Source: Curvibacter microcysteis (lineage in GTDB: Bacteria; Pseudomonadota; Gammaproteobacteria; Burkholderiales; Burkholderiaceae_C). Taken from it: a DNA stretch of 64,000 nucleotides. The stretch spans positions 1-64,000 of the forward strand of contig NZ_JAQSIO010000012.1 in NCBI RefSeq assembly GCF_028649455.1. Direction: 5' to 3'. Shown here piece by piece: positions 19,473-28,006 of this stretch; position 1 is the stretch's first letter; every line of letters begins with the position of its first letter. Below the pieces are notes generated by a model. That model did not search any database, had not been told where the DNA came from, and saw only the letters and a program-made list of their open reading frames with translations. The translations under genes were made by a program, and so were the position numbers.

Positions 19473-20399
19473 ATGTTCAGTTACCGCCACGCCTTTCATG
19501 CAGGCAACCACGCCGATGTGCTCAAGCACACGGTGCTCGTGTCCGCACTCCACTATTTGACAGAAAAAGACGCGGCCCTGACCGTGATCGACACCCATGC
19601 GGGGGCCGGTCTGTACCGGCTGGATGGCGACTACGCCACCACCAGCGGCGAGGCCGAACAAGGCATCCGCGCCTTGCTGGCTGGCCCGGTGGTCGAACCC
19701 GAGCCGGTCGATCCAAATGCCCCCAAGGGCAAGTACGCCCCCAAAAAAGAAGGCTTCAAACTGGCGCCGGCACTGGCGTCTTATGTCGAACAGGTGCGCG
19801 CCTTCAACAACGGCAACTCGCTGAAGGTCTACCCTGGTTCGCCATTCATCACACAGCGCCTGCTGCGCGGCCACGACCGCCTGAAGGTGTTCGAGCTGCA
19901 CCCCACTGACGCGCGCGCCCTAGAGGGCAACATCGCCCAACTCGAGGTTGGCCGCCAGGTGGCGGTGATGCGTGAAGATGGGTTTGAGGGCGTGAAGAAA
20001 TTCTTGCCGCCCCCGGCCCGCCGCGCCCTGCTGCTGTGCGACCCCAGCTACGAAATCAAGACCGACTACCTGCGCGTTCAAGACCTGATCGCCGACTGCC
20101 TGAAGCGTTTTGCCACTGGCACCTACGCGGTCTGGTACCCGATCATCCCGCGCCCGGAGGCCCACGATCTGCCACGTCGCCTCAAAACCATGGCCAACAA
20201 GGCCGGCAAGTCCTGGCTGCACGCCACGCTGACCGTCAAGTCGGGCACCAAATCAGGCGGCGGTTTGCCGGCCAGCGGCATGTTCCTGATCAACCCGCCC
20301 TTCACGCTGAAAGACCAGCTCAAGGAAGCGCTGCCCCAGATGGTGCAGCTGATGGGGCAGGACAAGGGCGCCGGCTTCACCCTGGACAGCGGCGGCTGA
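19473..20399 (+). CDS. rlmJ: 23S rRNA (adenine(2030)-N6)-methyltransferase
   Basis: RlmJ methylates N6 of A2030 in 23S rRNA. The 308-residue protein has the family start MFSYRHAFHAGNHADVLKH, which binds S-adenosylmethionine, and the catalytic motif DPSYE near residue 190, in the place of the DPPY form known from E. coli RlmJ. The C-terminal GMFLINPPFTL segment is also typical. A loop of about 20 residues around 85-105 (GKYAPKKEGFK) makes it longer than the E. coli enzyme. The frame stays open far upstream, but the conserved start at 19473 is clear. It is divergent from the Ser/Thr kinase gene. Confidence 0.93.
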   Translation: MFSYRHAFHAGNHADVLKHTVLVSALHYLTEKDAALTVIDTHAGAGLYRLDGDYATTSGEAEQGIRALLAGPVVEPEPVDPNAPKGKYAPKKEGFKLAPALASYVEQVRAFNNGNSLKVYPGSPFITQRLLRGHDRLKVFELHPTDARALEGNIAQLEVGRQVAVMREDGFEGVKKFLPPPARRALLLCDPSYEIKTDYLRVQDLIADCLKRFATGTYAVWYPIIPRPEAHDLPRRLKTMANKAGKSWLHATLTVKSGTKSGGGLPASGMFLINPPFTLKDQLKEALPQMVQLMGQDKGAGFTLDSGG

Positions 20400-20411
20400 G
20401 GCCCGTCCCCC

Positions 20412-20440
20412 CGGGCGTCGGCACGGGCGTCGGCACGGGC
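20412..20440. repeat. 12-base tandem repeat between rlmJ and rlpA
   Basis: Two exact copies of CGGGCGTCGGCA (20412-20423, 20424-20435) are followed by five bases of a third. The repeat lies in the short convergent gap between rlmJ and rlpA and has no recognisable function. Confidence 0.7.
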
Positions 20441-20489
20441 CAGCGCCCGCCCCGGCCCGCCCAAGGCGGAGACCGGACAGCCCCGGGCC

Positions 20490-21008
20490 TCATGACCCGC
20501 AGGCGCGGCCTGTGACGGTGGGCAGCGACAGCGCCACCTCTTTGATGCCCGTGCCCAGCAGATCCAAAGCCAGCGCGGCTGCGCGGCTGAGGTCGATGAT
20601 GCGACCCGCCGTGTGCGGGCCCCGGTCATTGATGCGCACCAACACCTCTTTGCCAGTCACCAGGCTGTGCACGCAGACCCGGGAGCCAAAGGGCAAGGTG
20701 CGGTGGGCCGCGGTCATGGCATTCATGTCGAAGCGCTCGCCGCTGGCCGTGCGGCGGCGGTGCAAGGCCAAGCCATACCAAGAGGCCGCGCCACGTTCAA
20801 AGAACACTTCATCGGGCGACATCAGGGTGCTCAGCGGGTCGCCGAGGGGCTCAGGGGGCAGGCCGGAAGCCGGTACCTCGTCCAGTTGATCGCGGGTTGG
20901 CAGGCTCAAGCCGGGCACCGAGCCAAAGCCGGTCTCGGCAGCCTGGGCCACCGGGACACTCAGCAAGACGCAGGCCGACCAGACCCAGCCCAGCAGCGCG
21001 CGCCGCAT
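20490..21008 (-). CDS. rlpA: Septal ring lytic transglycosylase RlpA family protein
   Basis: A 172-residue exported protein with a signal peptide (MRRALLGWVWSACVLLSVPVAQA) and a double-psi beta-barrel domain (about residues 75-165). The RlpA signatures are present: ASWYG, the RTASGERFD region, LPFGSRVCV, and VRINDRGPHTAGRIIDLSRAAA with the catalytic Asp. RlpA cleaves denuded glycan strands at septa. There is no lipobox and no C-terminal SPOR domain, so it is a short, soluble form. It starts 2 bases after the metF stop codon, so translation is probably coupled to metF. The relation to one-carbon metabolism is probably only positional. Confidence 0.88.
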   Translation of the reverse strand: MRRALLGWVWSACVLLSVPVAQAAETGFGSVPGLSLPTRDQLDEVPASGLPPEPLGDPLSTLMSPDEVFFERGAASWYGLALHRRRTASGERFDMNAMTAAHRTLPFGSRVCVHSLVTGKEVLVRINDRGPHTAGRIIDLSRAAALALDLLGTGIKEVALSLPTVTGRACGS

Positions 21009-21010
21009 GC

Positions 21011-21886
21011 TCAGGCGGACAAGGCCAGGCGGTCCAGCAGCGCCAGCGTGGCCACGCTCTGGTTCATGGTGTAGAAGTGCAGACCCGGCACGCCTGCGTT
21101 GCGCAGTTGGTCGCACAGGTCGGTGACCACGTCCAGACCAAAGGCCTTGATCGACTCGATGTCGTCGCCATAGGACTGCAGCCGCAGTCGAATCCAGCGC
21201 GGGATCTCGGCGCCGCAGGCGTCCGAAAAGCGCATCAGCTGGGTCGAGCTGGTGATGGGCATGATGCCTGGCACCACCGGCACGTCCAGGCCCAGTCGGT
21301 AGGCGTCGTCGACAAAGCGGAAGTAGGCGTCGCTGTTGTAGAAGTACTGCGTGATGGCCGCGTCTGCACCGGCGCGCACCTTGGCGGCATAGGCCTGCAG
21401 GTCGGCTTCGGGCGAACGGGCCTGCGGATGCACCTCGGGGTAGGCAGCCACTTCGATGTGGAAGTCGCGGCCCGTTTCCGCGCGGATGAAGGCCACCAGA
21501 TCGCTGGCGTACTGGAACTCGCCGCCCGCGCCATAGCCGCTGGGCAGGTCACCGCGCAAAGCCACCAGGCGCTTCACGCCCATGGCCTTGAGGGTGGCCA
21601 ACTGCTCGCGCACCGAGTCGCGGGTCGCGCCGATGCAGGAGAAGTGCGAGGCGGCACTGAAGCCCTCGGCCAGGATCTCGCGCACGGTGCTGAAGGTGCC
21701 CTCTTGGGTCGAACCGCCCGCACCGTAGGTCACCGAGCAGAACTCGGGCGAGCGCTGGTACAGCGCCTGGCGCACGGTACGCAGCTTGGCCGCGCCTTCA
21801 GGCGTCTTGGGCGGGAAAAACTCAAAGCTGACCGGCAGACGGGTCGAAGCCGCGCCGGTGCTGGAACTGGATGAGCTCAGACTCAT
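21011..21886 (-). CDS. metF: 5,10-Methylenetetrahydrofolate reductase
   Basis: MetF reduces methylene-THF to methyl-THF, the methyl donor for methionine synthesis. The 291-residue flavoprotein has the family signature VSFEFFPPKTPEGAAKL, the FCSVTYGAGGSTQEGT motif with residues around the flavin, and VPGIMPITSSTQL. Start MSLSSSSSSTG overlaps the tlyA stop by four bases (ATGA), showing translational coupling. Grouped with ahcY and tlyA, all using or recycling S-adenosylmethionine products. Transcripts that pass the terminator at 22692-22727 would put it under the upstream SAH riboswitch. Confidence 0.96.
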   Translation of the reverse strand: MSLSSSSSSTGAASTRLPVSFEFFPPKTPEGAAKLRTVRQALYQRSPEFCSVTYGAGGSTQEGTFSTVREILAEGFSAASHFSCIGATRDSVREQLATLKAMGVKRLVALRGDLPSGYGAGGEFQYASDLVAFIRAETGRDFHIEVAAYPEVHPQARSPEADLQAYAAKVRAGADAAITQYFYNSDAYFRFVDDAYRLGLDVPVVPGIMPITSSTQLMRFSDACGAEIPRWIRLRLQSYGDDIESIKAFGLDVVTDLCDQLRNAGVPGLHFYTMNQSVATLALLDRLALSA

Positions 21887-22668
21887 GCCGCTCTCCTTGC
21901 ATGGATGAAAAATTCACGGTTGCCATCGCCACCGCTGATGGGGCTGTCAAACCAGTCCTGGACTTGCAAACCGAGTTCGGCGCAGGCCGCGCGCAAACGC
22001 GCTTCCACCACCGCGTACAGAGCCGGGTCGCGCACCACGCCCTTGCCCACTTGGCCAGGCTGCAGCTCGAACTGCGGCTTGACCAGCATCAGCAAGTCGC
22101 CGCCCAAGCCCAGCATGGGCATCAGCGCGGGCAACACCAGGGTCAACGAGATGAAAGACAAGTCGCCCGTGATGAGGTCGAACTGGCCATCAAAAGGCCC
22201 GCGCGGGCTTTCCAGCCCCTCGCATTCGGCCATCAGCTCCAACGTGGTCATGTTGCGCGCATTGAGCTGCTCAATGCAGGTCACGCGCTCGTCAAAGCGC
22301 AGGCGCTCATAGAGCTGGCCCTGGCCCACGTCCACACCCACCACATGGGCCGCGCCGGCCTGCAGCAGGCAGTCGGTGAAGCCGCCCGTGGATTGGCCCA
22401 CGTCCAGGCACAGGCGCTCGGCCACGGACAAGCCGGTGTGGCGCAGCGCACCTTCCAGCTTCAGCCCGCCACGCGACACATAGCGTGCCTCGGCCGTGTC
22501 CACCAATTCGATCTGCGCGCTGTCAGGCAGCTCCTGGCCATTTTTGGCCACCGCCACCCAGGGTGAAGTCTCGCTGGGACGCCATTGCACCCCCGCTGCG
22601 ATCAGGCGCGAGGCCTGAGAGCGGGAGACGGCCAAGCCGCGCTCCACCAACAACTGATCAGCTCGCAT
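21883..22668 (-). CDS. tlyA: TlyA family RNA methyltransferase
   Basis: A 261-residue protein with an N-terminal S4 RNA-binding domain (about 1-65: MRADQLLVERGLAVSRSQA) and an FtsJ/RrmJ-like methyltransferase domain (about 80-255) with the SAM motif LCLDVGQSTGGFTDCLLQAGA and downstream DLSFISLTLVLPAL. TlyA proteins 2'-O-methylate rRNA cytidines and were formerly called haemolysins. The start at 22668 is chosen because the preceding frame reads into an intergenic terminator. It overlaps metF by four bases and lies 156 bases after ahcY, with a terminator-like hairpin in between. Confidence 0.92.
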   Translation of the reverse strand: MRADQLLVERGLAVSRSQASRLIAAGVQWRPSETSPWVAVAKNGQELPDSAQIELVDTAEARYVSRGGLKLEGALRHTGLSVAERLCLDVGQSTGGFTDCLLQAGAAHVVGVDVGQGQLYERLRFDERVTCIEQLNARNMTTLELMAECEGLESPRGPFDGQFDLITGDLSFISLTLVLPALMPMLGLGGDLLMLVKPQFELQPGQVGKGVVRDPALYAVVEARLRAACAELGLQVQDWFDSPISGGDGNREFFIHARRAA

Positions 22669-22691
22669 GGAACCCTTTGGAAAAAACGGGG

Positions 22692-22727
22692 AAAACGGGC
22701 CGGGGTCGCGTGGTGTGCGCCCGGCCC
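22692..22727 (-). terminator. Terminator-like hairpin between ahcY and tlyA
   Basis: On the minus strand the perfect stem GGGCCGGG/CCCGGCCC (22727-22720 with 22704-22697) is followed by GUUUU and, after CCCCG, a second run of six U residues ending 12 bases before the tlyA start. It would end or attenuate transcription from ahcY; so little space remains that tlyA-metF must depend on read-through or on a promoter inside the preceding 100 bases. Confidence 0.65.
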
Positions 22728-22824
22728 GACAGAGACAATGCGCCCCCTGGTGGGAGCGCGTCGGTCGCGGTGGGGCCAGCCCACCGAACGACCGCAGGAG
22801 CACCCCAAGAGGTGCTGGTGCCGC

Positions 22825-24258
<1,434 letters not shown>

Positions 24259-24302
24259 GGTTTGCTCCAAAACGGATTTTGAAAAAACCACTTGCCGGGG
24301 CG

Positions 24303-24334
24303 AAAAAGCTCATCGCACGGAAAGTGGATGAGCG
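24303..24334 (-). terminator. Riboswitch-controlled intrinsic terminator before ahcY
   Basis: On the minus strand GCTCATC (24334-24328) can pair with GATGAGC (24314-24308), followed by five U residues (24307-24303). The 5' arm overlaps the 3' pseudoknot strand of the SAH riboswitch, so ligand binding and terminator formation exclude each other. Confidence 0.75.
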
Positions 24335-24397
24335 TCGTTGCGGGGTCTGTCCGAGCCTCACACCCCGCCTGATGGGGGTGCTGCAACGCTCCTCGGA
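24327..24397 (-). promoter_or_regulatory. S-adenosylhomocysteine (SAH) riboswitch
   Basis: The ahcY leader contains the SAH-riboswitch core on the minus strand. P1 is formed by CCGAG (24396-24392) and CTCGG (24356-24352). A P2 stem CACCCC/GGGGTG lies inside. The conserved GGAGCGTTGC segment can pair with the downstream GCAACGACGCTC as the pseudoknot. SAH riboswitches are known upstream of ahcY in Betaproteobacteria and turn genes on when SAH is high. The downstream terminator sharing the pseudoknot strand fits that ON logic. The remaining gap up to the prfC start at 24664 holds the minus-strand promoter region and no gene. Confidence 0.9.
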
Positions 24398-24663
24398 TCG
24401 CTCTATTTTATGCCATCTGTTGGCCAGCCCACACAAAGCCCCGGGCGCGGGCTCAGGTTAGCGCAAGCCAGCGCCCCCGGCGCAGGCTGAAAAAAGCACC
24501 CCGCTCGGGCCCGCTGCCGCCTGGCTTTAAAATCCCGCCCAGCGCCCAAGCCGCCCCTGGCCCGCTTGGGGCCTCCCACCCGGGACTGTCGCGCGCCCTG
24601 CGCGCCACCCAACTGCCCCCGAATGTCGCGCGCCGTCCCCGGCGCCACCACCAAAGCCTGCCC

Positions 24664-26292
24664 GTGTCCTACGCCAACGAAACCCGCCGCCGCCGCACTT
24701 TTGCGATCATTTCCCACCCGGACGCGGGTAAAACCACGCTGACCGAAAAGCTGCTGCTGTTCTCGGGCGCGATCCAGATCGCCGGCTCGGTGAAGGCCCG
24801 CAAAGCCAGCCGCCACGCCACCTCGGACTGGATGGAAATCGAAAAGCAGCGTGGCATTTCGGTGGCCTCGTCGGTGATGCAGATGCTGTACCGCGAGCAC
24901 GTCATCAACCTGCTCGACACCCCGGGCCACAAGGACTTCTCGGAAGACACCTACCGCGTGCTGACCGCGGTGGACTCGGCCTTGATGGTGATCGACGCCG
25001 CCAACGGGGTGGAAGCCCAGACCCGCCGCCTGATCGAGGTGTGCCGCCAGCGCGACACGCCCATCCTCACCTTCGTCAACAAGATGGACCGGGAAGTGCG
25101 CGAACCGCTGGACATCCTCGACGAAGTGGAGCGCGAACTCGGCATGCCCTGCGTGCCCATGACCTGGCCCGTCGGCCAGGGCAAGAGCTTTGGCGGCATC
25201 ATCAACCTGCGCACCCAGGCCATGACGGTGTTCGAGTCCGGCAGCGAGCGCCTGCCCCAGGACTTTGAAACCATCCCACTGAGCGAGCACGACACCCTGG
25301 TCAAGCGCTTTGGCGCCGAGTACGAATCCGCCCTCGAAGCCATGGAGCTGGCCACCGGCGCCTCGCCCGCCTACGACCACGAGGCCTTCCTGGCCGGCAA
25401 GCAAACCCCGGTGTTCTTTGGCTCGGGGGTGAACAACTTCGGGGTCATGGAAGTGCTGGATGCGCTGGTCGACCTGGCCCCGCCGCCGCAGTCGCGCAAG
25501 AGCACCGTGCTGGTCAACCGCCAGCCCGTCGAAAAGGAAATCCAGCCCGAAGACGGCGCCTTCTCGGGCGTGGTGTTCAAGGTGCAGGCCAACATGGACC
25601 CCTCGCACCGCGACCGCATCGCCTTCGTGCGCATGGCCTCGGGCAAGTACACACCGGGCATGAAGCTGCGCGTGCAACGCACTGGCAAAGAGCTGCGCCC
25701 CACCTCGGTGGTGACCTTCCTGTCGCAGCGCCGCGAAGCGGTGGACGAGGCCTATGCCGGCGACATCATTGGTTTCACCACCCACGGCGGCGTGCAACTG
25801 GGTGACACCATCACCGATGGCGCCAGCCTGCAGTTCACCGGCCTGCCCTTCTTTGCGCCCGAACTCTTCATGACCGTGATCCTGAAGAACCCGCTGCGCA
25901 CCAAACAGTTGCAGCAAGGCCTGGCCCAGCTGGGCGAGGAAGGTGCGATCCAGGTCTTCAAGCCCGACATGGGCGGCGCCATGCTGCTGGGGGCCGTGGG
26001 CCAGCTGCAGTTTGAAGTGGTTCAGCACCGCCTGAAGGCCGAGTACGACGCCGATGTGCGCCTGGAAAGCAGCCAGTACACCGGCGCACGCTGGATCACC
26101 GCCGACACCCCGGCCGAGCTGAAAGCCTTCACCGACGCCTACCCGCTGCGCCTGGCGCACGACGCGGCCGACACCCTGGCCTACCTGTGCACCTCGCCGT
26201 ACGACGTGCGCCTGGCCCAGGAACGCTTCCCGAAGATCCACTTCCACCCGCTGCGCGAGCACGCGGGCCTGGCGCTGCAGACAGCGGGCTGA
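24664..26292 (+). CDS. prfC: Peptide chain release factor 3
   Basis: RF3 is a GTPase that recycles RF1/RF2 from the ribosome after termination. The 542-residue protein has G-motifs ISHPDAGKTT (about 16-25), DTPGH (about 84) and NKMD (about 138), translation-factor domain 2 and an RF3-specific C-terminus. The start is GTG at 24664 giving MSYANETRRRRTFAIISHPD. It is divergent from ahcY. A hairpin without a U-run follows the stop. Confidence 0.97.
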   Translation: MSYANETRRRRTFAIISHPDAGKTTLTEKLLLFSGAIQIAGSVKARKASRHATSDWMEIEKQRGISVASSVMQMLYREHVINLLDTPGHKDFSEDTYRVLTAVDSALMVIDAANGVEAQTRRLIEVCRQRDTPILTFVNKMDREVREPLDILDEVERELGMPCVPMTWPVGQGKSFGGIINLRTQAMTVFESGSERLPQDFETIPLSEHDTLVKRFGAEYESALEAMELATGASPAYDHEAFLAGKQTPVFFGSGVNNFGVMEVLDALVDLAPPPQSRKSTVLVNRQPVEKEIQPEDGAFSGVVFKVQANMDPSHRDRIAFVRMASGKYTPGMKLRVQRTGKELRPTSVVTFLSQRREAVDEAYAGDIIGFTTHGGVQLGDTITDGASLQFTGLPFFAPELFMTVILKNPLRTKQLQQGLAQLGEEGAIQVFKPDMGGAMLLGAVGQLQFEVVQHRLKAEYDADVRLESSQYTGARWITADTPAELKAFTDAYPLRLAHDAADTLAYLCTSPYDVRLAQERFPKIHFHPLREHAGLALQTAG

Positions 26293-26301
26293 GCCGTCTG
26301 G

Positions 26302-26330
26302 GCCACAAGGTCTCGGCTGACGCTTGTGGC
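26302..26330 (+). terminator. Hairpin downstream of prfC (possible terminator)
   Basis: Arms GCCACAAG (26302-26309) and CTTGTGGC (26323-26330) form a perfect 8-base-pair stem with a 13-base loop, ten bases after the prfC stop. It has no U-run, so its efficiency as an intrinsic terminator is doubtful. Confidence 0.35.
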
Positions 26331-26538
26331 ACCATATGGGATTGTGCAAAAAAACACACTAAAACGGTCGGAGTCCTGCAAAAGCAGCACCCGACGGTTT
26401 CCGCGCCTTGCCGTGGGAGGAACATTCGGCGGCCGTCTTCAGCCCTGACGGGCCGCGGCGCGTGGCCACTCCCCAAAAGTTGGCGCGGCATGAAACTTGC
26501 CGACTTCGCCTCAACAGCCACTTCAATCTACCGCTGCC

Positions 26539-27495
26539 ATGACGTTCAACCCGACTGCCACCCCCCTGACTTGCCGCGTTGCGGTCGTTCTGCCCTGCTA
26601 CAACGAAGCATTGGCCATCCCTCAGGTGCTGGCCGAGTTCAAGGCGTGCTTGCCAGAGGCCGAGGTCTACGTCTTTGACAACAATTCCAGCGACAACACC
26701 GGCGAGATCGCCCGCCAACTGGGCGCCACGGTCATCCCCGTGGCCTTGCGTGGCAAGGGCAATGTGGTGCGCCGGATGTTTGCCGATGTGGACGCTGACA
26801 TTTACGTGATGGTCGACGGCGACGCCACCTACGACGTCACCCACTTGCGCGAGCACATCCGCCTGCTGCAAGAGCGCCGCCTGGACATGGTCGTGGGCTG
26901 CCGCAAGGACGACGGCAAAGACCCCCAAACCTACCGCCCGGGCCACCGCCTGGGCAACCTGATGCTGACCGGCTCGGTCAGCTGGATTTTTGGTGGCGGC
27001 TTCACCGACATGCTGTCGGGCTACCGCGTGTTCTCGCGCCGCTACGCCAAGTCCTTCCCGGCCATGTCGCAAGGCTTTGAAACAGAAACCGAACTCACCG
27101 TGCACGCGCTCGAACTGCGCATGCCCTATGCCGAGGTCGACATCGTTTACCGCGCCCGCCCCGAGGGCTCGACCAGCAAGCTGTCGACCCTGCGCGATGG
27201 CTGGCGCATCCTCAAGACCATCCTGAAGCTCTTCATCAGCGAGCGCCCGCTGGCCTTCTTCGGCCTGCTGGCCGCCTTTTTGGCTTTGGTTTCGCTCGGC
27301 ATCACCGCCCCGCTGGCCTGGACCTACCTGCAAACCGGCCTGGTGCCACGCCTGCCCACCGCCGTGATGGCCACCGGCATCATGATGTGCGCGGCCTTGT
27401 CCCTGGTGTGCGGTGCGATTTTGCACACCGTGACCATTGGCCGGCGTGAAGTCAAACAACTGACCTACCTGGGCATTCCCCTGATCCGATCATGA
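26539..27495 (+). CDS. Family 2 glycosyltransferase, GtrB/DPM1-like (polyprenyl-phosphate sugar synthase)
   Basis: A 318-residue membrane-associated GT2 enzyme expected to move a hexose from a nucleotide sugar to polyprenyl phosphate on the inner leaflet. The GT-A domain (about 10-225) has VVLPCYNEALAIP at its start, the metal-binding motif VDGDATYD near residue 92 and the conserved region DMLSGYRVFSRRY. Two C-terminal membrane helices (about 235-260 and 275-300) follow, as in GtrB. The start at ATG 26539 gives the usual N-terminus; a TTG at 26497 is in frame. It overlaps the gtrA-like gene by four bases. With GtrA it forms the standard two-gene start of a lipid-linked sugar system. The donor sugar is unknown. 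Confidence 0.9.
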   Translation: MTFNPTATPLTCRVAVVLPCYNEALAIPQVLAEFKACLPEAEVYVFDNNSSDNTGEIARQLGATVIPVALRGKGNVVRRMFADVDADIYVMVDGDATYDVTHLREHIRLLQERRLDMVVGCRKDDGKDPQTYRPGHRLGNLMLTGSVSWIFGGGFTDMLSGYRVFSRRYAKSFPAMSQGFETETELTVHALELRMPYAEVDIVYRARPEGSTSKLSTLRDGWRILKTILKLFISERPLAFFGLLAAFLALVSLGITAPLAWTYLQTGLVPRLPTAVMATGIMMCAALSLVCGAILHTVTIGRREVKQLTYLGIPLIRS

Positions 27496-27914
27496 GCCGG
27501 CAGGTCTCCCGACAGTTCCTGTTCTTCTGCGTGGCCGGTGTCATCGGCCTGGTGGTGGACACGGCCGTGCTCTATGCGCTGGCCCCCTGGCTTGGCTGGT
27601 ACGTGGCGCGGGTGGTGTCCTTCCTCAGCGCCGCCACGGCGACTTGGTACCTGAACCGGCGCTTTGCGTTTGCCCAGGCGGCGGACGCCAGTGCCGAGCC
27701 CTTGTGGCGTCAGTACACCAAGTACCTGCTGTCCATGACCGTGGGGGGCTTGGTGAACTACGCGGTCTATGTCGCCACCCTGCACTGGCTGCACTTTGAC
27801 GGCGCCGCCCTGCTGGGCGTGGCCCTGGGCAGCGTGGGTGGCCTGGGCTTCAACTTCGTGAGTGCGCGCTACCTGGTGTTCAAGGCCCAGCAGCGCTCCG
27901 AGGTGGCGCCCTGA
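27492..27914 (+). CDS. GtrA family membrane protein (candidate lipid-linked sugar flippase)
   Basis: A 140-residue protein with four transmembrane helices and the GtrA pattern: FLFFCVAGVIGLVVDTAVLYAL at the N-terminus, the central NRRFAFAQ after helix 2 and NFVSARYLVFK at the C-terminus. GtrA proteins are believed to flip undecaprenyl-phosphate sugars to the periplasm. Its ATG overlaps the stop of the GT2 gene, implying coupled translation and function. The next genes encode membrane GT-C-like proteins that could use the flipped sugar. Confidence 0.9.
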   Translation: MSRQVSRQFLFFCVAGVIGLVVDTAVLYALAPWLGWYVARVVSFLSAATATWYLNRRFAFAQAADASAEPLWRQYTKYLLSMTVGGLVNYAVYVATLHWLHFDGAALLGVALGSVGGLGFNFVSARYLVFKAQQRSEVAP

Positions 27915-27918
27915 CCCC

Positions 27919-27940
27919 CGCGGTGCCCGCGGGCACCGCG
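27919..27940. repeat. 22-base perfect palindrome between gtrA-like gene and the fusion gene
   Basis: CGCGGTGCCCGCGGGCACCGCG is fully self-complementary and begins 5 bases after the gtrA-like stop codon. A second GC-rich hairpin (GGGGGCG...CGCCCCC) follows around 27952-27969. Neither has a U-run. They may form mRNA stem-loops that lower expression of the downstream gene or mark a processing site; this is inference. Confidence 0.6.
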
Positions 27941-28006
27941 CAGCGCTTGCCGGGGGCGTGACCGCCCCCTTCAGCTCCCATACTTCTGCCCAAAGAGGGT
28001 TCCTGC

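Noticed and set aside
20412-20440. Possible CRISPR-like repeat
   Set aside because: Only two and a half contiguous copies of 12 bases without spacers; a simple tandem repeat.
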